Below are positions 1 to 14,440 of a DNA stretch of 38,749 bases, one piece after another; position 1 is the stretch's first letter, and every line of letters starts with the position of its first letter. The stretch spans positions 1-38,749 of the forward strand of contig NZ_BJNZ01000037.1 of NCBI RefSeq assembly GCF_006539945.1, given 5' to 3'. Below the pieces are notes generated by a model. It had not been told where the DNA came from and did no database searches. It saw only the letters and a list, made by a program, of their open reading frames with translations. Source of the DNA: Cellulosimicrobium cellulans (GTDB lineage Bacteria > Actinomycetota > Actinomycetes > Actinomycetales > Cellulomonadaceae). Both the position numbers and the translations under genes were made by a program.

Positions 1-7
1 CTTCTCT

Positions 8-37
8 AATCTACCAGATCCTCAGCGCCCTCTCCAA
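8..37 (-). promoter_or_regulatory. rRNA-type promoter P2 firing off the left edge
   Basis: Read on the minus strand, a -35 of TTGGAG (32-37) is followed after 18 bases by an extended -10, TGG-TAGATT (-10 hexamer at 8-13). The predicted start lies at the first bases of the window. An extended TGGTAGATT -10 is typical of actinobacterial rRNA operon promoters, and a 16S gene just downstream of tyrS is a known arrangement in this phylum. The 16S gene itself is not in the window, so the target is inferred. Confidence 0.55.
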
Positions 38-200
38 CTCGGTGATCCGAGCGGATAGAGCCGGTGAACCAGCGGCCCCGATCATGTCACGGCGCGCGAG
101 GCTCCGAGTCATTCTCGAGGGAGACCGCCCGGGGGACCAGCCACCGTCTCGTGCGATCGAGACTCGGTGTCCGTTCCTCCCTGCCGGGCGAACGTCGAGA

Positions 201-229
201 ACACTACACGCGCTCCGTCCGGGTGCCAA
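201..229 (-). promoter_or_regulatory. rRNA-type promoter P1
   Basis: On the minus strand a -35 of TTGGCA (224-229) and a -10 of TAGTGT (201-206) are separated by exactly 17 bases. It lies about 190 bases upstream of P2 in the same direction, giving the tandem promoter layout usual for rRNA operons. No open reading frame with codon character fills the space between, which fits an untranslated rRNA leader. Confidence 0.55.
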
Positions 230-290
230 ATCCGTGCGCTGCACAACCCCGGCGCCGGCTCGGTGGCGCCGTCCGGCGCCTCCTGCGGCA

Positions 291-350
291 CCGGACGAGC
301 GGCCGCGCGGTCCGTGCACACCGGACGAGCGGCCGCAGAGTCCGTGCACA
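291..350. repeat. 30-bp direct tandem repeat, two copies
   Basis: Positions 291-320 and 321-350 are the same 30-base unit (ccggacgagcggccg... ending tccgtgcaca), differing at three adjacent bases (307-309 against 337-339). The pair sits between the tyrS terminator and the putative rRNA promoter P1, so it could be an upstream activator region or a simple duplication. I do not recognise a protein-binding motif in it. Confidence 0.8.
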
Positions 351-363
351 GGCACGAGACGCC

Positions 364-400
364 GAAGGGGCCGGACCGCTCGACGCGGTCCGGCCCCTTC
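364..400 (-). terminator. terminator of tyrS
   Basis: A perfect 16-bp inverted repeat (364-379 with 385-400) with a 5-base loop begins 21 bases past the tyrS stop codon. It has no clear T-tract, which is common for terminators in very GC-rich actinobacteria. It would insulate tyrS from the rRNA-type promoters beyond it. Confidence 0.8.
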
Positions 401-421
401 GTCCTCAGGGCGACGTGCTGC

Positions 422-1693
422 TCAGTCGGCGGCGCCGTCCGCGACGGCGACGCCGAGCGTCTTCTTCCCCCGGCGCAAAAGGGCGAACTGCCCGTGCAGC
501 AGGTCGTCCGCCGCGAGGACGGCGTCCTCGCTCGTCACCTTGACGTTGTTGACGTACGCCCCACCCTCGGCCACCGCACGCCGTGCGGCCGCCTTGGAGG
601 CGACGAGTCCCGACGCCGCGAACAGGTCGACGACCGCGTCGCCCACGTGCGCCGTCGTGCGCGGCAGCTCGGCGACCGCGGCGCCCAGGGTCCCCGCGTC
701 CAGGCCGGCGAGCTCGCCCCGGCCGAAGAGCGCCTGGCTCGCGGCGATCACGGACGCGGTCGCCTCGGCCCCGTGCACGAGCGTCGTGACGTCCGACGCG
801 AGAGCGCGCTGCGCCTCGCGCGCCCCGGGCCGCTCGCGCACCGCGGTCTCGAGCTCGGCGATCTCCTCGCGCGTGCGGAACGTGAAGATCTTCAGCCAGC
901 CCACCACGTCCTCGTCCGCGGCGTTGAGCCAGTACTGGTAGAAGGCGTACGGGCTCATCATGTCGGGCGCGAGCCAGACCGCCCCGCCCTCCGTCTTGCC
1001 GAACTTGGTGCCGTCGGCCTTGGTGATGAGGGGCGTCGTGAGCACGTGCACGGCCGCGCCCTCGGTCTTGCGGATGAGCTCGACGCCCGACAGCAGGTTG
1101 CCCCACTGGTCGTTGCCCCCCGTCTGGAGGGACACGCCGTGCCGGCGGTACAGCTCGAGGAAGTCGATCCCCTGGAGGATCTGGTAGCTGAACTCGGTGA
1201 AGCTGATGCCCTCCTCCGAGCGCAGACGGCGCGCGACGGTGTCCTTCGCGAGCATCGTGCCGAGGCGGTAGTGCTTACCGACGTCCCGCAGGAAGTCGAT
1301 CGCCGACAGCTCGGAGATCCAGTCGAGGTTGTTCACGAGCCGAGCGGGGTTGTCGCCCTCGAAGTCGAGGAACCGCGACACCTGCGACTTCAGCCGCTCG
1401 GTCCACTCCGCGACGGTCTCCTTGGTGTTGAGCACCCGCTCGCCCGACTGGCGCGGGTCGCCGATCATCCCCGTCGCCCCGCCCACGAGCGCCACGGCAC
1501 GGTGGCCCGCGAGCTGGAGGTGACGCAGCACGACGAGCTGCACGAGGTGGCCGTGGTGCAGGCTCGGCGCCGTCGGGTCGAAGCCGCAGTAGTACGTGAT
1601 CGGGCCCTCGGCCAGCGCGGCGCGCAGCGCGGCCTCGTCGGTGGACTGCGCCACCAGGCCTCGCCATTGCAGCTCGTCGAGAACGTCGCTCAC
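422..1693 (-). CDS. tyrS: tyrosyl-tRNA synthetase
   Basis: Charges tRNA-Tyr with tyrosine in the cytoplasm. The 423-residue product has the class I signatures: the HIGH-type motif HHGH at residues 46-49, the substrate pocket segment QTGGNDQWGN near 190-199, and the KMSKS-type loop as KFGKT at 230-234. A C-terminal S4 RNA-binding domain (about 355-423) includes VASKAAARRAVAEGG. Length is normal for bacterial TyrRS. The GTG start at 1691-1693 is chosen because AAGGAG lies a few bases upstream; the frame stays open for 33 more codons, but their Arg-rich sequence is not TyrRS-like. The gene is last before a strong terminator and an rRNA-type promoter region. Confidence 0.95.
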   Translation of the reverse strand: MSDVLDELQWRGLVAQSTDEAALRAALAEGPITYYCGFDPTAPSLHHGHLVQLVVLRHLQLAGHRAVALVGGATGMIGDPRQSGERVLNTKETVAEWTERLKSQVSRFLDFEGDNPARLVNNLDWISELSAIDFLRDVGKHYRLGTMLAKDTVARRLRSEEGISFTEFSYQILQGIDFLELYRRHGVSLQTGGNDQWGNLLSGVELIRKTEGAAVHVLTTPLITKADGTKFGKTEGGAVWLAPDMMSPYAFYQYWLNAADEDVVGWLKIFTFRTREEIAELETAVRERPGAREAQRALASDVTTLVHGAEATASVIAASQALFGRGELAGLDAGTLGAAVAELPRTTAHVGDAVVDLFAASGLVASKAAARRAVAEGGAYVNNVKVTSEDAVLAADDLLHGQFALLRRGKKTLGVAVADGAAD

Positions 1694-1710
1694 TTCTGCT
1701 CCTTCGTCGA

Positions 1711-1727
1711 GTGCCCGGTCCGGGCAC
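1711..1727. promoter_or_regulatory. 17-bp palindrome in the tyrS leader
   Basis: gtgcccgg-t-ccgggcac is a perfect palindrome with 8-base arms around one base, ending 17 bases upstream of the tyrS GTG. It could be a protein operator or a small hairpin in the tyrS 5' leader. No T-box features (long leader, specifier loop, conserved T-box sequence) are visible. Confidence 0.5.
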
Positions 1728-1865
1728 GTGCGTCGCCACCCGTGCGGGAGGCGGGTCCTAGTCTGCCGTGCCGCGCGGCCACCGTCGGCCACCGCCCACG
1801 GGGCGGCCGCTCTTCAGACCGGCTGCGACGCCGTCACGGCCGCACCCCGCGGCCGGCAACGCGAC

Positions 1866-2561
1866 TCATCGCGCCCTGGCGCTCACGCGGCGGTAGGCCG
1901 AGACCGTCGGGTCTCCCGCGAGCCACGAGCGCCACGGGTACAGGTCTCCGTCTCCCCCGTCACCGGAGACGCCGACGCGCGGGCCCGTCGCGATCGCCGG
2001 GCGCAGCGTCGTGGCGGTCGTACGGTGCAACACGAGCTCGCCCTCGGGGTCCGTCAGCTCGGCGCCGTACTGACGGAGGTCGAGGTCGAGCGCGACCGCG
2101 AGGCGCGCGGGGCCCCGCGCGATCTGGCGGTCGGAGTCGCACCTCCCGGCGGCGAGCCGGCGTGACCGCGCGAGGTCGACGCCGTCGGTCACCTCTCCCG
2201 CGCGCAGCAGGACGGCGGACGCGCGGCCCAGCGGCCCGCAGACCACGTTGACGCAGTGGTGCAGGCCGAGGTGCCGGTACACGTACAGCCGCCCGGGCTC
2301 ACCGAACATCGCGCGGTTGCGCTCCGTCCGCCCGCGGAAGGCGTGCGACCCCGGGTCGCGCTCGCCGTCGTACGCCTCGACCTCGGTGATCCGCAGGGTG
2401 ACGTCGCCGTCGTCGCTGCGTCGGGTGAGCAACGACCCGAGCAGGTCGCGGGCGACCTCGTGGACGTCACGCGCGTACCACGCGCGGGCCGGGACGTCCC
2501 ACGGTCCGACGGCGCGGGACTGCCCGCTCCCCGTCGTCTGCGTCACGGCGTCCGTCGACAT
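1866..2561 (-). CDS. DNA-3-methyladenine glycosylase (AAG/MPG family)
   Basis: Predicted to excise 3-methyladenine and other alkylated or deaminated purines by cutting the N-glycosidic bond, starting base excision repair. The 231-residue product shows family hallmarks: ARDLLGSLL, ITEVEAYDGERDPGSHAFRG (which includes the catalytic Glu in the EVEAY motif), RNRAMFGEPGRLYVYRHLGLHHC and the LLRAGE segment. The ATG at 2559-2561 has AGGTGG about 6 bases upstream; an in-frame start 15 codons further up is less likely. It is monocistronic or weakly linked to the kinase gene 25 bases upstream. Confidence 0.9.
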   Translation of the reverse strand: MSTDAVTQTTGSGQSRAVGPWDVPARAWYARDVHEVARDLLGSLLTRRSDDGDVTLRITEVEAYDGERDPGSHAFRGRTERNRAMFGEPGRLYVYRHLGLHHCVNVVCGPLGRASAVLLRAGEVTDGVDLARSRRLAAGRCDSDRQIARGPARLAVALDLDLRQYGAELTDPEGELVLHRTTATTLRPAIATGPRVGVSGDGGDGDLYPWRSWLAGDPTVSAYRRVSARAR

Positions 2562-2586
2562 CGCACCACCTCTCGTCGTGGGCAAT

Positions 2587-3252
2587 CTACGCCCCGCCAC
2601 CGTCACGCGAGCCCCCGCGCGACGGCCGCTCGCTCGCGCGCACGACGTTCCCCCAGCCGTCCAGCACGACGTCCGCGCGCTCGCGCGAGGCGTTGCGCGC
2701 GTAGTGCTCGCGCTCGTCGGTCATCCAGGCGAGCCAGTGCTCGCGCTGGTCCTCGCCGTCCCGGTCGAGCCCCCGGCGCAGCCGCACGTCGTCCGGGGCC
2801 CCGACCCACACGCGCAGGGCGGCGACGTCGTCCGCCTCCCGGCGACCCGCCCCGCAGCCCTCGACGACCAGGAAGGGCGCCGGGGCGACGTCGTGCCACT
2901 CGGCGAAGCGGTCGATCTCCCAGTCGAACCGGCGGTACCGCCCTGCCCGGCCCTCGGCGAGAGGGTCGAGGACCCACTCCGCGAGGCGGCCCCAGGCCGG
3001 TTCGAGCCCGCGCCAGCCCTCGTACAGGTCGTCCATGTGGAGCACCTGCGCGGGCAGCGCGTCGCCGAGCTGGGCGGCGAGCGTCGTCTTGCCCGAGCCT
3101 GCCGGCCCGTCGACCACCACGAGCCGCGTGCCCGACGGCGGCGCGCTGCCGCCCGCGGGCTCGTCGCCCGGGCGGGACGACGGGCCGAGACGCGGGACGG
3201 CGTCGCGCACGCGCCGCACGAGGTCCGCGAGGACGTCCGGGTCGACGCTCAC
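2587..3252 (-). CDS. P-loop nucleoside/uridine kinase-like ATPase
   Basis: A 221-residue P-loop protein. A Walker A motif GPAGSGKT lies at residues 49-56, preceded by a beta strand (RLVVVD), and MDDLY at 73-77 resembles the substrate-binding DDFY of uridine/pantothenate kinases. A second strand with a carboxylate (FLVVEGCGAG) and an R-rich lid region (RLRRGLDRDGE) complete the kinase fold. The first 40 residues are a low-complexity extension. It is usually annotated as (d)CMP/uridine kinase-like ATP-binding protein; the substrate is unknown. The GTG at 3250-3252 is the likely start but lacks a strong ribosome site. It lies 40 bases past argH. Confidence 0.75.
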   Translation of the reverse strand: MSVDPDVLADLVRRVRDAVPRLGPSSRPGDEPAGGSAPPSGTRLVVVDGPAGSGKTTLAAQLGDALPAQVLHMDDLYEGWRGLEPAWGRLAEWVLDPLAEGRAGRYRRFDWEIDRFAEWHDVAPAPFLVVEGCGAGRREADDVAALRVWVGAPDDVRLRRGLDRDGEDQREHWLAWMTDEREHYARNASRERADVVLDGWGNVVRASERPSRGGSRDGGGA

Positions 3253-3292
3253 GCGCGCACCACCGGCGCGGGCACCGTCAGCACGAGGGTCG

Positions 3293-6006
<2,714 letters not shown>

Positions 6007-6093
6007 GACGGTCTCTTTCTGTGACGTGCGGGTTGGGGTCCGTGGTCCAGTCTCGCAGGGCGGTCCGCCGCGCGGGTCGTGGTCCGACGGCGG

Positions 6094-8937
<2,844 letters not shown>

Positions 8938-8941
<4 letters not shown>

Positions 8942-9924
8942 GCGGCTCCTCCGGCGGTCGTGGCGGGCTCGGGCACCGGCGCGCTCGCAGGGTCCGGGAC
9001 GACCATGGTCCCGTTGCCCTGGGTGGTGAAGACCTCGAGCAGCGTCGAGTGCGGCACGCGGCCGTCGATCACGGTCGCCGCGGGGACGCCGCCCTCGACC
9101 GCCCGCAGGCACGCCTCCATCTTGGGGACCATGCCGGCGGACAGGGACGGCAGGAGCGCCGCGAGCTCGGAGCGCGTGATCTGCGCGACGAGCGAGTCCT
9201 TGTCCGGCCAGGACGTGTACAGGCCCTCGACGTCGGTCAGCACGACGAGCTTCTTCGCGCCGAGCGCGACCGCGAGCGCCGCGGCCGCGGTGTCGGCGTT
9301 GACGTTGAGCACCTGGGTCGGGTCCTCGAGGTCGGGCGCGATCGTCGAGACGACGGGGATGCGGCCGGCGTCCAGCAGGTCCTGGACCGCGGCCGGGTGC
9401 ACCTCGACGACGTCGCCGACGAGCCCGACGTCGACGGGCTCGCCGTCGACCGTCGCGTGCCGGCGCTGGGCCTGGAGCAGGCCGCCGTCCTCGCCCGAGA
9501 GCCCGACGGCGTACGGACCGTGCGCGTTGATGAGGCCGACGAGCTCGCGCGAGACCTGGCCCGTGAGGACCATGCGCACGACGTCCATCGCCTCGGGCGT
9601 CGTCACGCGCAGCCCCCCGCGGAACTCGGACTCGATGCCGAGCCGGTCGAGCATCGCGGAGATCTGCGGGCCGCCGCCGTGCACGACGACCGGGCGGAGT
9701 CCGACACGGCGCAGGAACACCATGTCCTCGGCGAACGCGGCCTTGAGCGCGTCGTCGACCATGGCGTTGCCGCCGTACTTGACGACGACGAGCGCGCCGG
9801 CGAACTCCTCGAGCCACGGCAGGGCCTCGACGAGCACCTCGGCCTTCTGCTCGGGGCGCAGGTCGGTGCGCGTGTCGAACGCGGCGTCGTCCGGGTGGGG
9901 CGTCGGGGTGGTCAGGTCGCTCAT
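8938..9924 (-). CDS. argB: acetylglutamate kinase
   Basis: Phosphorylates N-acetylglutamate, usually the arginine-feedback step in organisms with ArgJ. The 328-residue amino-acid-kinase-family protein has KYGGNAM (49-55) and VHGGGPQ (81-87) for phosphate binding, [21 protein letters not shown] for the substrate, and the C-terminal [22 protein letters not shown]. An N-terminal helix of about 40 residues, as in arginine-sensitive hexameric enzymes, precedes the core. The ATG shares ATGA with the argJ stop. Confidence 0.96.
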
Positions 9925-11132
9925 GAGGAGTACGCGCTGTTCTCGTGGACGTAGTCGTGCGTGAGGTCGTTGGTCCAGACGGTCGCGCTCGCGGAGCCGG
10001 CGTGCAGGTCGATCTCGACGCGCACCTCGCGCTCGGCCGCGAGGTCGACGAGCTCGCGCGGCTCGCCCACTCCCCCGGCCCGGCAGACCTGGACGTCGTT
10101 GACCGTCACGTCGAGCAGGAGTGCGTCGAACGGCGCGACGTCCTCGGGGACGGTCCCGACCGCGGACACGATGCGGCCCCAGTTCGGGTCGTTGCCGAAG
10201 ATCGCGGCCTTGAACAGGTTGGACCGGGTCACGGCGCGCGCGACGGCGACCGCGGCGTCCTCGCTCGACGCGCCCACCACGGTGACGGCGACGTCGTGGC
10301 TCGCGCCCTCGGCGTCGGCCACGAGCTGGCGCGCGAGCGACCCGCACGCCTCGGTGACGGCGTCGGTGAGCGCGTCGAGCGTCACCTCGACCCCGGACGC
10401 GCCGGAGGCCAGGAGGATCACGGTGTCGTTCGTCGACATGCAGCCGTCGGAGTCGACGCGGTCGAACGTGGTGCGGGTCGCGGCACGCAGCGCGGCGTCA
10501 GCCGTCGCCGCGTCGACGACGGCGTCCGTCGTGAGCACGCAGAGCATGGTCGCGAGGCCCGGCGCGAGCATGCCCGCACCCTTCGCCATCCCGCCGACGG
10601 ACCAGGTCGCGGCACCGTCCGTCGCGGTGGCCTCCGTGACCTCGCGGACCACGGAGACCGTCTTGGGCACGGTGTCCGTCGTCATGATCGCGAGCGCGGC
10701 GTCCCCGCCGCCGTCGACCGTGGCGACCGGGTCCGCGAGCGCCGCGGCGGCGGCGTCGACGCCCGCGAGGAGGCTTTCCATGGGAAGCCGCACGCCGATG
10801 AGGCCGGTCGAGCAGACGAGGACGTCGCCCGCGGAGGTCGCGAGCACGTCGGCGACGTGCTCCGCCGTGCGGTGCGTGTCGGCGAAGCCCTCGGGCCCGG
10901 TGCACGCGTTCGCGCCGCCCGAGTTGAGCACGACGGCCGTCGCGCGCCCGTCGCTCACGGCCTGGCGCGTCCAGGCGACCGGTGCGGCGAACACGCGGTT
11001 CGTCGTGAGCACGGCCGCGGCGACGTCGAGCGGCCCGTCGTTGACCACGAGCGCGACGTCCTGCGCGCCCGTGGACTTGAGCCCGGCGGCGACGCCGGCG
11101 GCCCGGAAGCCCTGCGGGGTGGTGACGGTCAC
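9921..11132 (-). CDS. argJ: bifunctional ornithine acetyltransferase / N-acetylglutamate synthase
   Basis: Recycles the acetyl group from N-acetylornithine to glutamate; many members also make N-acetylglutamate from acetyl-CoA. The 403-residue precursor contains the self-cleavage motif [14 protein letters not shown] (184-197), with cleavage expected between A194 and T195 so that T195 becomes the N-terminal nucleophile of the beta chain. Other family segments are [16 protein letters not shown] and [11 protein letters not shown]. The GTG start shares GTGA with the argC stop. Confidence 0.95.
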   Translation of the reverse strand: MTVTTPQGFRAAGVAAGLKSTGAQDVALVVNDGPLDVAAAVLTTNRVFAAPVAWTRQAVSDGRATAVVLNSGGANACTGPEGFADTHRTAEHVADVLATSAGDVLVCSTGLIGVRLPMESLLAGVDAAAAALADPVATVDGGGDAALAIMTTDTVPKTVSVVREVTEATATDGAATWSVGGMAKGAGMLAPGLATMLCVLTTDAVVDAATADAALRAATRTTFDRVDSDGCMSTNDTVILLASGASGVEVTLDALTDAVTEACGSLARQLVADAEGASHDVAVTVVGASSEDAAVAVARAVTRSNLFKAAIFGNDPNWGRIVSAVGTVPEDVAPFDALLLDVTVNDVQVCRAGGVGEPRELVDLAAEREVRVEIDLHAGSASATVWTNDLTHDYVHENSAYSS

Positions 11133-12217
11133 GGGGCGACCCCCTCGGTCGTGAGGCCGGCCGTCTGGGGCAGGCCGAGCGCGATGTTCATGGACTGCAC
11201 CGCGGCGCCCGCGGTGCCCTTGACGAGGTTGTCGATCGCCGTGACGGTGACGACGCGCCCCGCCGCGTGATCGACCGTGACCTGGACGAGCGCCGTGTTG
11301 GCGCCGAGGGTCATCGCCGTCGTCGGCCACTGGCCCGCGGGCAGCACGCGGACGAACGGCTCGCCGGCGTACACGTCCTCCCATGCCTGGCGGACGCGCG
11401 CGTCGAGCGCCGCGGGGTCGAGGCGCGCGGCGTCGTCGGACAGGCGCGCCGTGACCGTGGCGAGGATCCCGCGCGACATCGGGACCAGGGTGGGCGTGAA
11501 CGAGATGCTCACGTCCGGCGCGCCCGCGGCCCGCAGGTTCTGCGCGATCTCCGGGATGTGCCGGTGCGACCCGCCGACGGCGTACGGCTGGGCCGAGCCG
11601 AGCGCCTCGGAGGCGAGCAGGTGCGGCTTGAGCGACTTGCCCGCGCCCGAGTACCCGTTGGCGAGCACCGCCACGAGGTCGTGCCCCTCGACGAGGCCCG
11701 CCGCGACGCCCGGCTGGATGCCCAGCGTGACCGCCGTGACGTTGCAGCCCGGCACCGCGATGCGGCGCACACCGGCGATCCGCTCGCGCTGCTTGGTCTC
11801 GCTCGCGGCCGCACCCGGCTCGTGCGTGAGCAGGAGCTCCGGCAGCCCGTACGGCCACGTGCCCGCGTGCTCCGACCCGTAGAACGACGCCCAGTCCGCC
11901 GCGGACTCCAGCCGGTGGTCCGCGCCCAGGTCCAGGACGAGCACGTCGTCCGGGAGCTGCGCCGCGATCTCGCCCGACGCACCGTGCGGCAGCGCGAGGA
12001 CGACGACGTCGTGCCCGACGAGGTGCTCGACGCTCGTCGGGAGCAGCACGCGGTCGGCGAGGGATCGCAGGTGCGGCTGGTGCTCACCGAGGAGCGTCCC
12101 CGCGTTGCTGTGCGCCGTCACGGCGCCGATCTCCACCTCGGGGTGCCCGGCGAGCAGGCGGAGCGTCTCCCCACCCGCGTACCCGGACGCACCCGCGACC
12201 GCGACTCTGATCGTCAT
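11129..12217 (-). CDS. argC: N-acetyl-gamma-glutamyl-phosphate reductase
   Basis: NADPH-dependent reduction of acetylglutamyl phosphate, second step after ArgB. The 362-residue product has the Rossmann motif GASGYAG (9-15) and the catalytic Cys at residue 158 in VPGCNVT. I chose the ATG at 12215-12217: a -10 hexamer TATAGT ends eight bases upstream, so the transcript probably begins at or beside this codon with no ribosome-binding site. The alternative starts ATG 12223 and GTG 12226 abut or overlap that -10. It is the first gene of the arg operon. Confidence 0.95.
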   Translation of the reverse strand: MTIRVAVAGASGYAGGETLRLLAGHPEVEIGAVTAHSNAGTLLGEHQPHLRSLADRVLLPTSVEHLVGHDVVVLALPHGASGEIAAQLPDDVLVLDLGADHRLESAADWASFYGSEHAGTWPYGLPELLLTHEPGAAASETKQRERIAGVRRIAVPGCNVTAVTLGIQPGVAAGLVEGHDLVAVLANGYSGAGKSLKPHLLASEALGSAQPYAVGGSHRHIPEIAQNLRAAGAPDVSISFTPTLVPMSRGILATVTARLSDDAARLDPAALDARVRQAWEDVYAGEPFVRVLPAGQWPTTAMTLGANTALVQVTVDHAAGRVVTVTAIDNLVKGTAGAAVQSMNIALGLPQTAGLTTEGVAP

Positions 12218-12224
12218 ATGCATC

Positions 12225-12242
12225 ACTATACATACTTATGCA
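12225..12242 (-). promoter_or_regulatory. argC promoter with ARG-box-like operator
   Basis: Minus-strand TGCATA-AG-TATGTA (12229-12242) is an AT-rich imperfect palindrome (5 of 6 arm bases match), standing out sharply from the GC-rich surroundings and resembling actinobacterial ARG boxes. It overlaps the -10 TATAGT (12225-12230), and a further ATGCAT half-site overlaps the start codons. ArgR bound here would block RNA polymerase. No good -35 is visible. ArgR binding is inferred from motif shape and location. Confidence 0.65.
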
Positions 12243-12306
12243 ACGCCCGGGTCGAAGCTCCTGTCCACGGTACGCGTACTCGGGCGTGCGGCCGGGTGGG
12301 GTTTCG

Positions 12307-12411
12307 TGCCCCCGCGGGCGGGTCCGCGGTGGGCTGGTGTTCGATGCCCGCGTGGTCGGGTCCGCGGTGGGCTGGTGTTCGATGCCCGCGTGGTCGGGTC
12401 CGCGGTGGGGT
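12307..12411. repeat. 38-bp tandem repeat in the leuA-argC gap
   Basis: Two full units of 38 bases start at 12321 and 12359 (ggtccgcggtgggctggtgt...), followed by a partial third unit at 12397-12411 and preceded by a degenerate part unit. 38 is not a multiple of three and no coding frame persists, so this is a non-coding minisatellite. It is part of the 428-base stretch without a gene between argC and leuA. Confidence 0.8.
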
Positions 12412-12510
12412 CGGACCGTGTGCTTGGACTGGCGCACCGTCACCTCGGTCTTCCGGGCGGGGGTTCTAGGAGTGCGCCATTGACGTCCTTCGCACACGGT
12501 CCGACCCCAC
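12405..12510. repeat. 19-bp perfect inverted repeat with a nested stem
   Basis: 12405-12423 is the exact reverse complement of 12492-12510 (core ggggtcggaccgtgtgc). The 68-base interior contains a second perfect pair, tggcgcac at 12430-12437 with gtgcgcca at 12472-12479. The whole would fold into one long hairpin in RNA or a cruciform in DNA. The left arm starts inside the last partial 38-bp unit. It may be a structured transcript end, a vestigial miniature element or a processing site. Confidence 0.75.
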
Positions 12511-12576
12511 AGCTCGTCCTGCCCGTCACCGCACGACCCGCGGCACAGGCCCGGCGGTCCCGTCCGGCCAAGAGGC

Positions 12577-12618
12577 GAGAAGTGGCCCCATCAGACCCCG
12601 CTGGTGGGGCAACTTCTC
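12577..12618 (-). terminator. probable leuA terminator
   Basis: An 18-base arm pair (12577-12594 with 12601-12618, two mismatches) around a 6-base loop lies 52 bases past the leuA stop codon. The stem contains gtggcccc/ggggcaac. It is the nearest strong hairpin downstream of leuA. Confidence 0.6.
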
Positions 12619-12670
12619 CCCTTTCGTCACCACGTGTACGGCTCGACGGAGCGCCGCGGGCCCGACGCGC

Positions 12671-14428
12671 TCAGGCTGCCGCTGCGCAGACCGCGCGGAC
12701 GGAGGCTCCCAGGACGGACGTGTCGCGGCCCACGGTCCAGCGCGGGGCGCCGTCGGGGCCGCGGTGCTCGAGGTAGGTCACCGCGGTCGCATCGCTGCCG
12801 CTGCCGACGGACTGCTGGGTGAGGGAGAGGACCTCGACCGGCCGGCCCAGGCGGGCGAGGGCGTCGACGAGGGCGTCGACCGCTCCGGCCCCGGTGCCGG
12901 ACGTGGTGACCTGCGCGCCGTCGACGGTGAGCACGAGGTCGAGGCGCTCGGCCCCGTCGTCGGTGCGGCGGCTCGTCCAGGAGACGGGCTCGACGGCGCC
13001 CGGCCGCGCGTAGGCCGCCTCGAACAGCGCGAGGAGGGCGTCGGGCGTCACCTCGGCGCCCGTGGCGTCGGCGTGATCCTGGACGCGGCGCGCGAGGTCG
13101 ACCTGGAGGCCGCGGGGCAGGTCGAGGCCGTGCGCCGAGTGCAGCACGTACGCGACGCCGCCCTTGCCGGACTGGCTGTTCACGCGGACGAGGGCCTCGT
13201 ACGACCGACCCAGGTCGGCGGGGTCGACCGGCAGGTACGGCACGCGCCACGGCGCCACCGCGGGGTCCAGGCCCGACGCCGCGGCGTCGGCCCGGTGACG
13301 TTCCATGCCCTTGCGGATCGCGTCCTGGTGCGTGCCGGAGTAGGCGGTGTGGACGAGCTCGCCCACGTAGGGGTGGCGCGGGTGGACGTCGATCCGGTTG
13401 CACGCCACGACGACGTCGCGGATCGCGTCGAGGTCGGAGAAGTCGACCATCGGGTCGACGCCCTGCGCGTGGAGGTTGAGGCCCAGCGTGACGAGGTCGA
13501 CGTTCCCGGTGCGCTCGCCGTTGCCGAACAGGCACCCCTCGACGCGCTGCGCCCCGGCGAGGACGGCGAGCTCGGCGCACGCGACGCCGGTCCCGCGGTC
13601 GTTGTGCGGGTGGACGGAGAGGATCACCCCGTCGCGCCGCGCGAGGTTCCGGTCCATGTACTCGATCTGGTCGGCATAGACGTTGGGCGTCGCGACCTCG
13701 ACCGTGGCGGGGAGGTTGAGGACGACGGGGCGCTCGGGCGTCGCGTCCCAGAGCGTCGTCATGCGGTCGCACACGTCGAGCACGTAGTCGGGCTCGGTGA
13801 GGTTGAACACCTCGGGCGAGAACTCGAAGCGGACGCGCGGGTCGTCGCCGGCGTGGCGCAGCACCTCGGTCCCGGCGTCGGTGATCAGCCGGGCGAGCTC
13901 CTCGCGGTCGCGGCCGAGCACGACGTCCCGCCAGACGGGCGCCGTCGCGGTGTACACGTGGACGACGACGGGGTTGCGCAGGCCCCGCACGGCCTCGAAC
14001 GTGCGCGCGACGAGGTCGGCCCGCGCGGCGGTGAACACGACGACCGTGACGTGCTCGGGAGCGAGGTCGGTCTCGGCGAGCAGGCGCACGAAGTCGAAGT
14101 CGGTCTGCGACGCCGACGGGTAGCCCACCTCGATCTCGGTGTAGCCCATGGCGACGAGCAGCTCGAAGAATCGGCGCTTGCGCGCGGGACCCATCGGCTC
14201 CGCGAGCGCCTGGTTGCCGTCGCGCAGGTCGACGGGGACCCACAGCGGCGCCTGGGTGAGGCGGCGCGAGGGCCACCGGCGGTCGGGCAGGTCCGGTACC
14301 TCGACCCGCGCGCGGACGTCGGCGTAGCGGGACGAGGGCATGCTCGAGGGTCGCTGACGGTTCCAGGCGGGGGTGGGCTCCGTCGTGCCGCGAGCGGCGG
14401 CGGGCGTGGAGGTGCTGGCGAGGGTCAT
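12671..14428 (-). CDS. leuA: 2-isopropylmalate synthase, type II
   Basis: First committed step of leucine synthesis: joins acetyl-CoA and 2-ketoisovalerate. The 585-residue protein has the divalent-metal and substrate motifs [10 protein letters not shown] (66-75) and HPHNDRGTG (273-281), plus [11 protein letters not shown] and VNSQSGKGG from the subdomains, and a C-terminal regulatory LeuA dimer domain (from about 470) that normally binds leucine for feedback. Length fits the long actinobacterial type II enzyme. The ATG at 14426-14428 has GAAGGA upstream. It is preceded by a leucine leader peptide and alternative hairpins. Confidence 0.96.
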   Translation of the reverse strand: MTLASTSTPAAARGTTEPTPAWNRQRPSSMPSSRYADVRARVEVPDLPDRRWPSRRLTQAPLWVPVDLRDGNQALAEPMGPARKRRFFELLVAMGYTEIEVGYPSASQTDFDFVRLLAETDLAPEHVTVVVFTAARADLVARTFEAVRGLRNPVVVHVYTATAPVWRDVVLGRDREELARLITDAGTEVLRHAGDDPRVRFEFSPEVFNLTEPDYVLDVCDRMTTLWDATPERPVVLNLPATVEVATPNVYADQIEYMDRNLARRDGVILSVHPHNDRGTGVACAELAVLAGAQRVEGCLFGNGERTGNVDLVTLGLNLHAQGVDPMVDFSDLDAIRDVVVACNRIDVHPRHPYVGELVHTAYSGTHQDAIRKGMERHRADAAASGLDPAVAPWRVPYLPVDPADLGRSYEALVRVNSQSGKGGVAYVLHSAHGLDLPRGLQVDLARRVQDHADATGAEVTPDALLALFEAAYARPGAVEPVSWTSRRTDDGAERLDLVLTVDGAQVTTSGTGAGAVDALVDALARLGRPVEVLSLTQQSVGSGSDATAVTYLEHRGPDGAPRWTVGRDTSVLGASVRAVCAAAA

Positions 14429-14440
14429 GGCGGTCCTTCA

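Noticed and set aside
11-355. 114-codon minus-strand frame at the left edge
   Set aside because: It overlaps both rRNA-type promoters and the 30-bp repeat, and its sequence is low-complexity Gly/Arg/Ala.
1694-1792. T-box leader before tyrS
   Set aside because: The leader is short and shows only a 17-base palindrome, with no specifier loop or T-box sequence.
167-2251. 694-codon open frame on the plus strand opposite tyrS and the glycosylase gene
   Set aside because: Its translation is Arg/Ala/Val-rich with no family features and it is antisense to two well-supported genes; long antisense frames are expected at this GC content.
12301-12411. CRISPR array
   Set aside because: Repeats are directly adjacent with no spacers of unique sequence, and no cas genes are present.
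12084-12497. 137-codon minus-strand frame through the repeat block upstream of argC
   Set aside because: The 38-bp repeat is not a multiple of three, so units are read in different frames, and the frame ends inside argC in the wrong phase.
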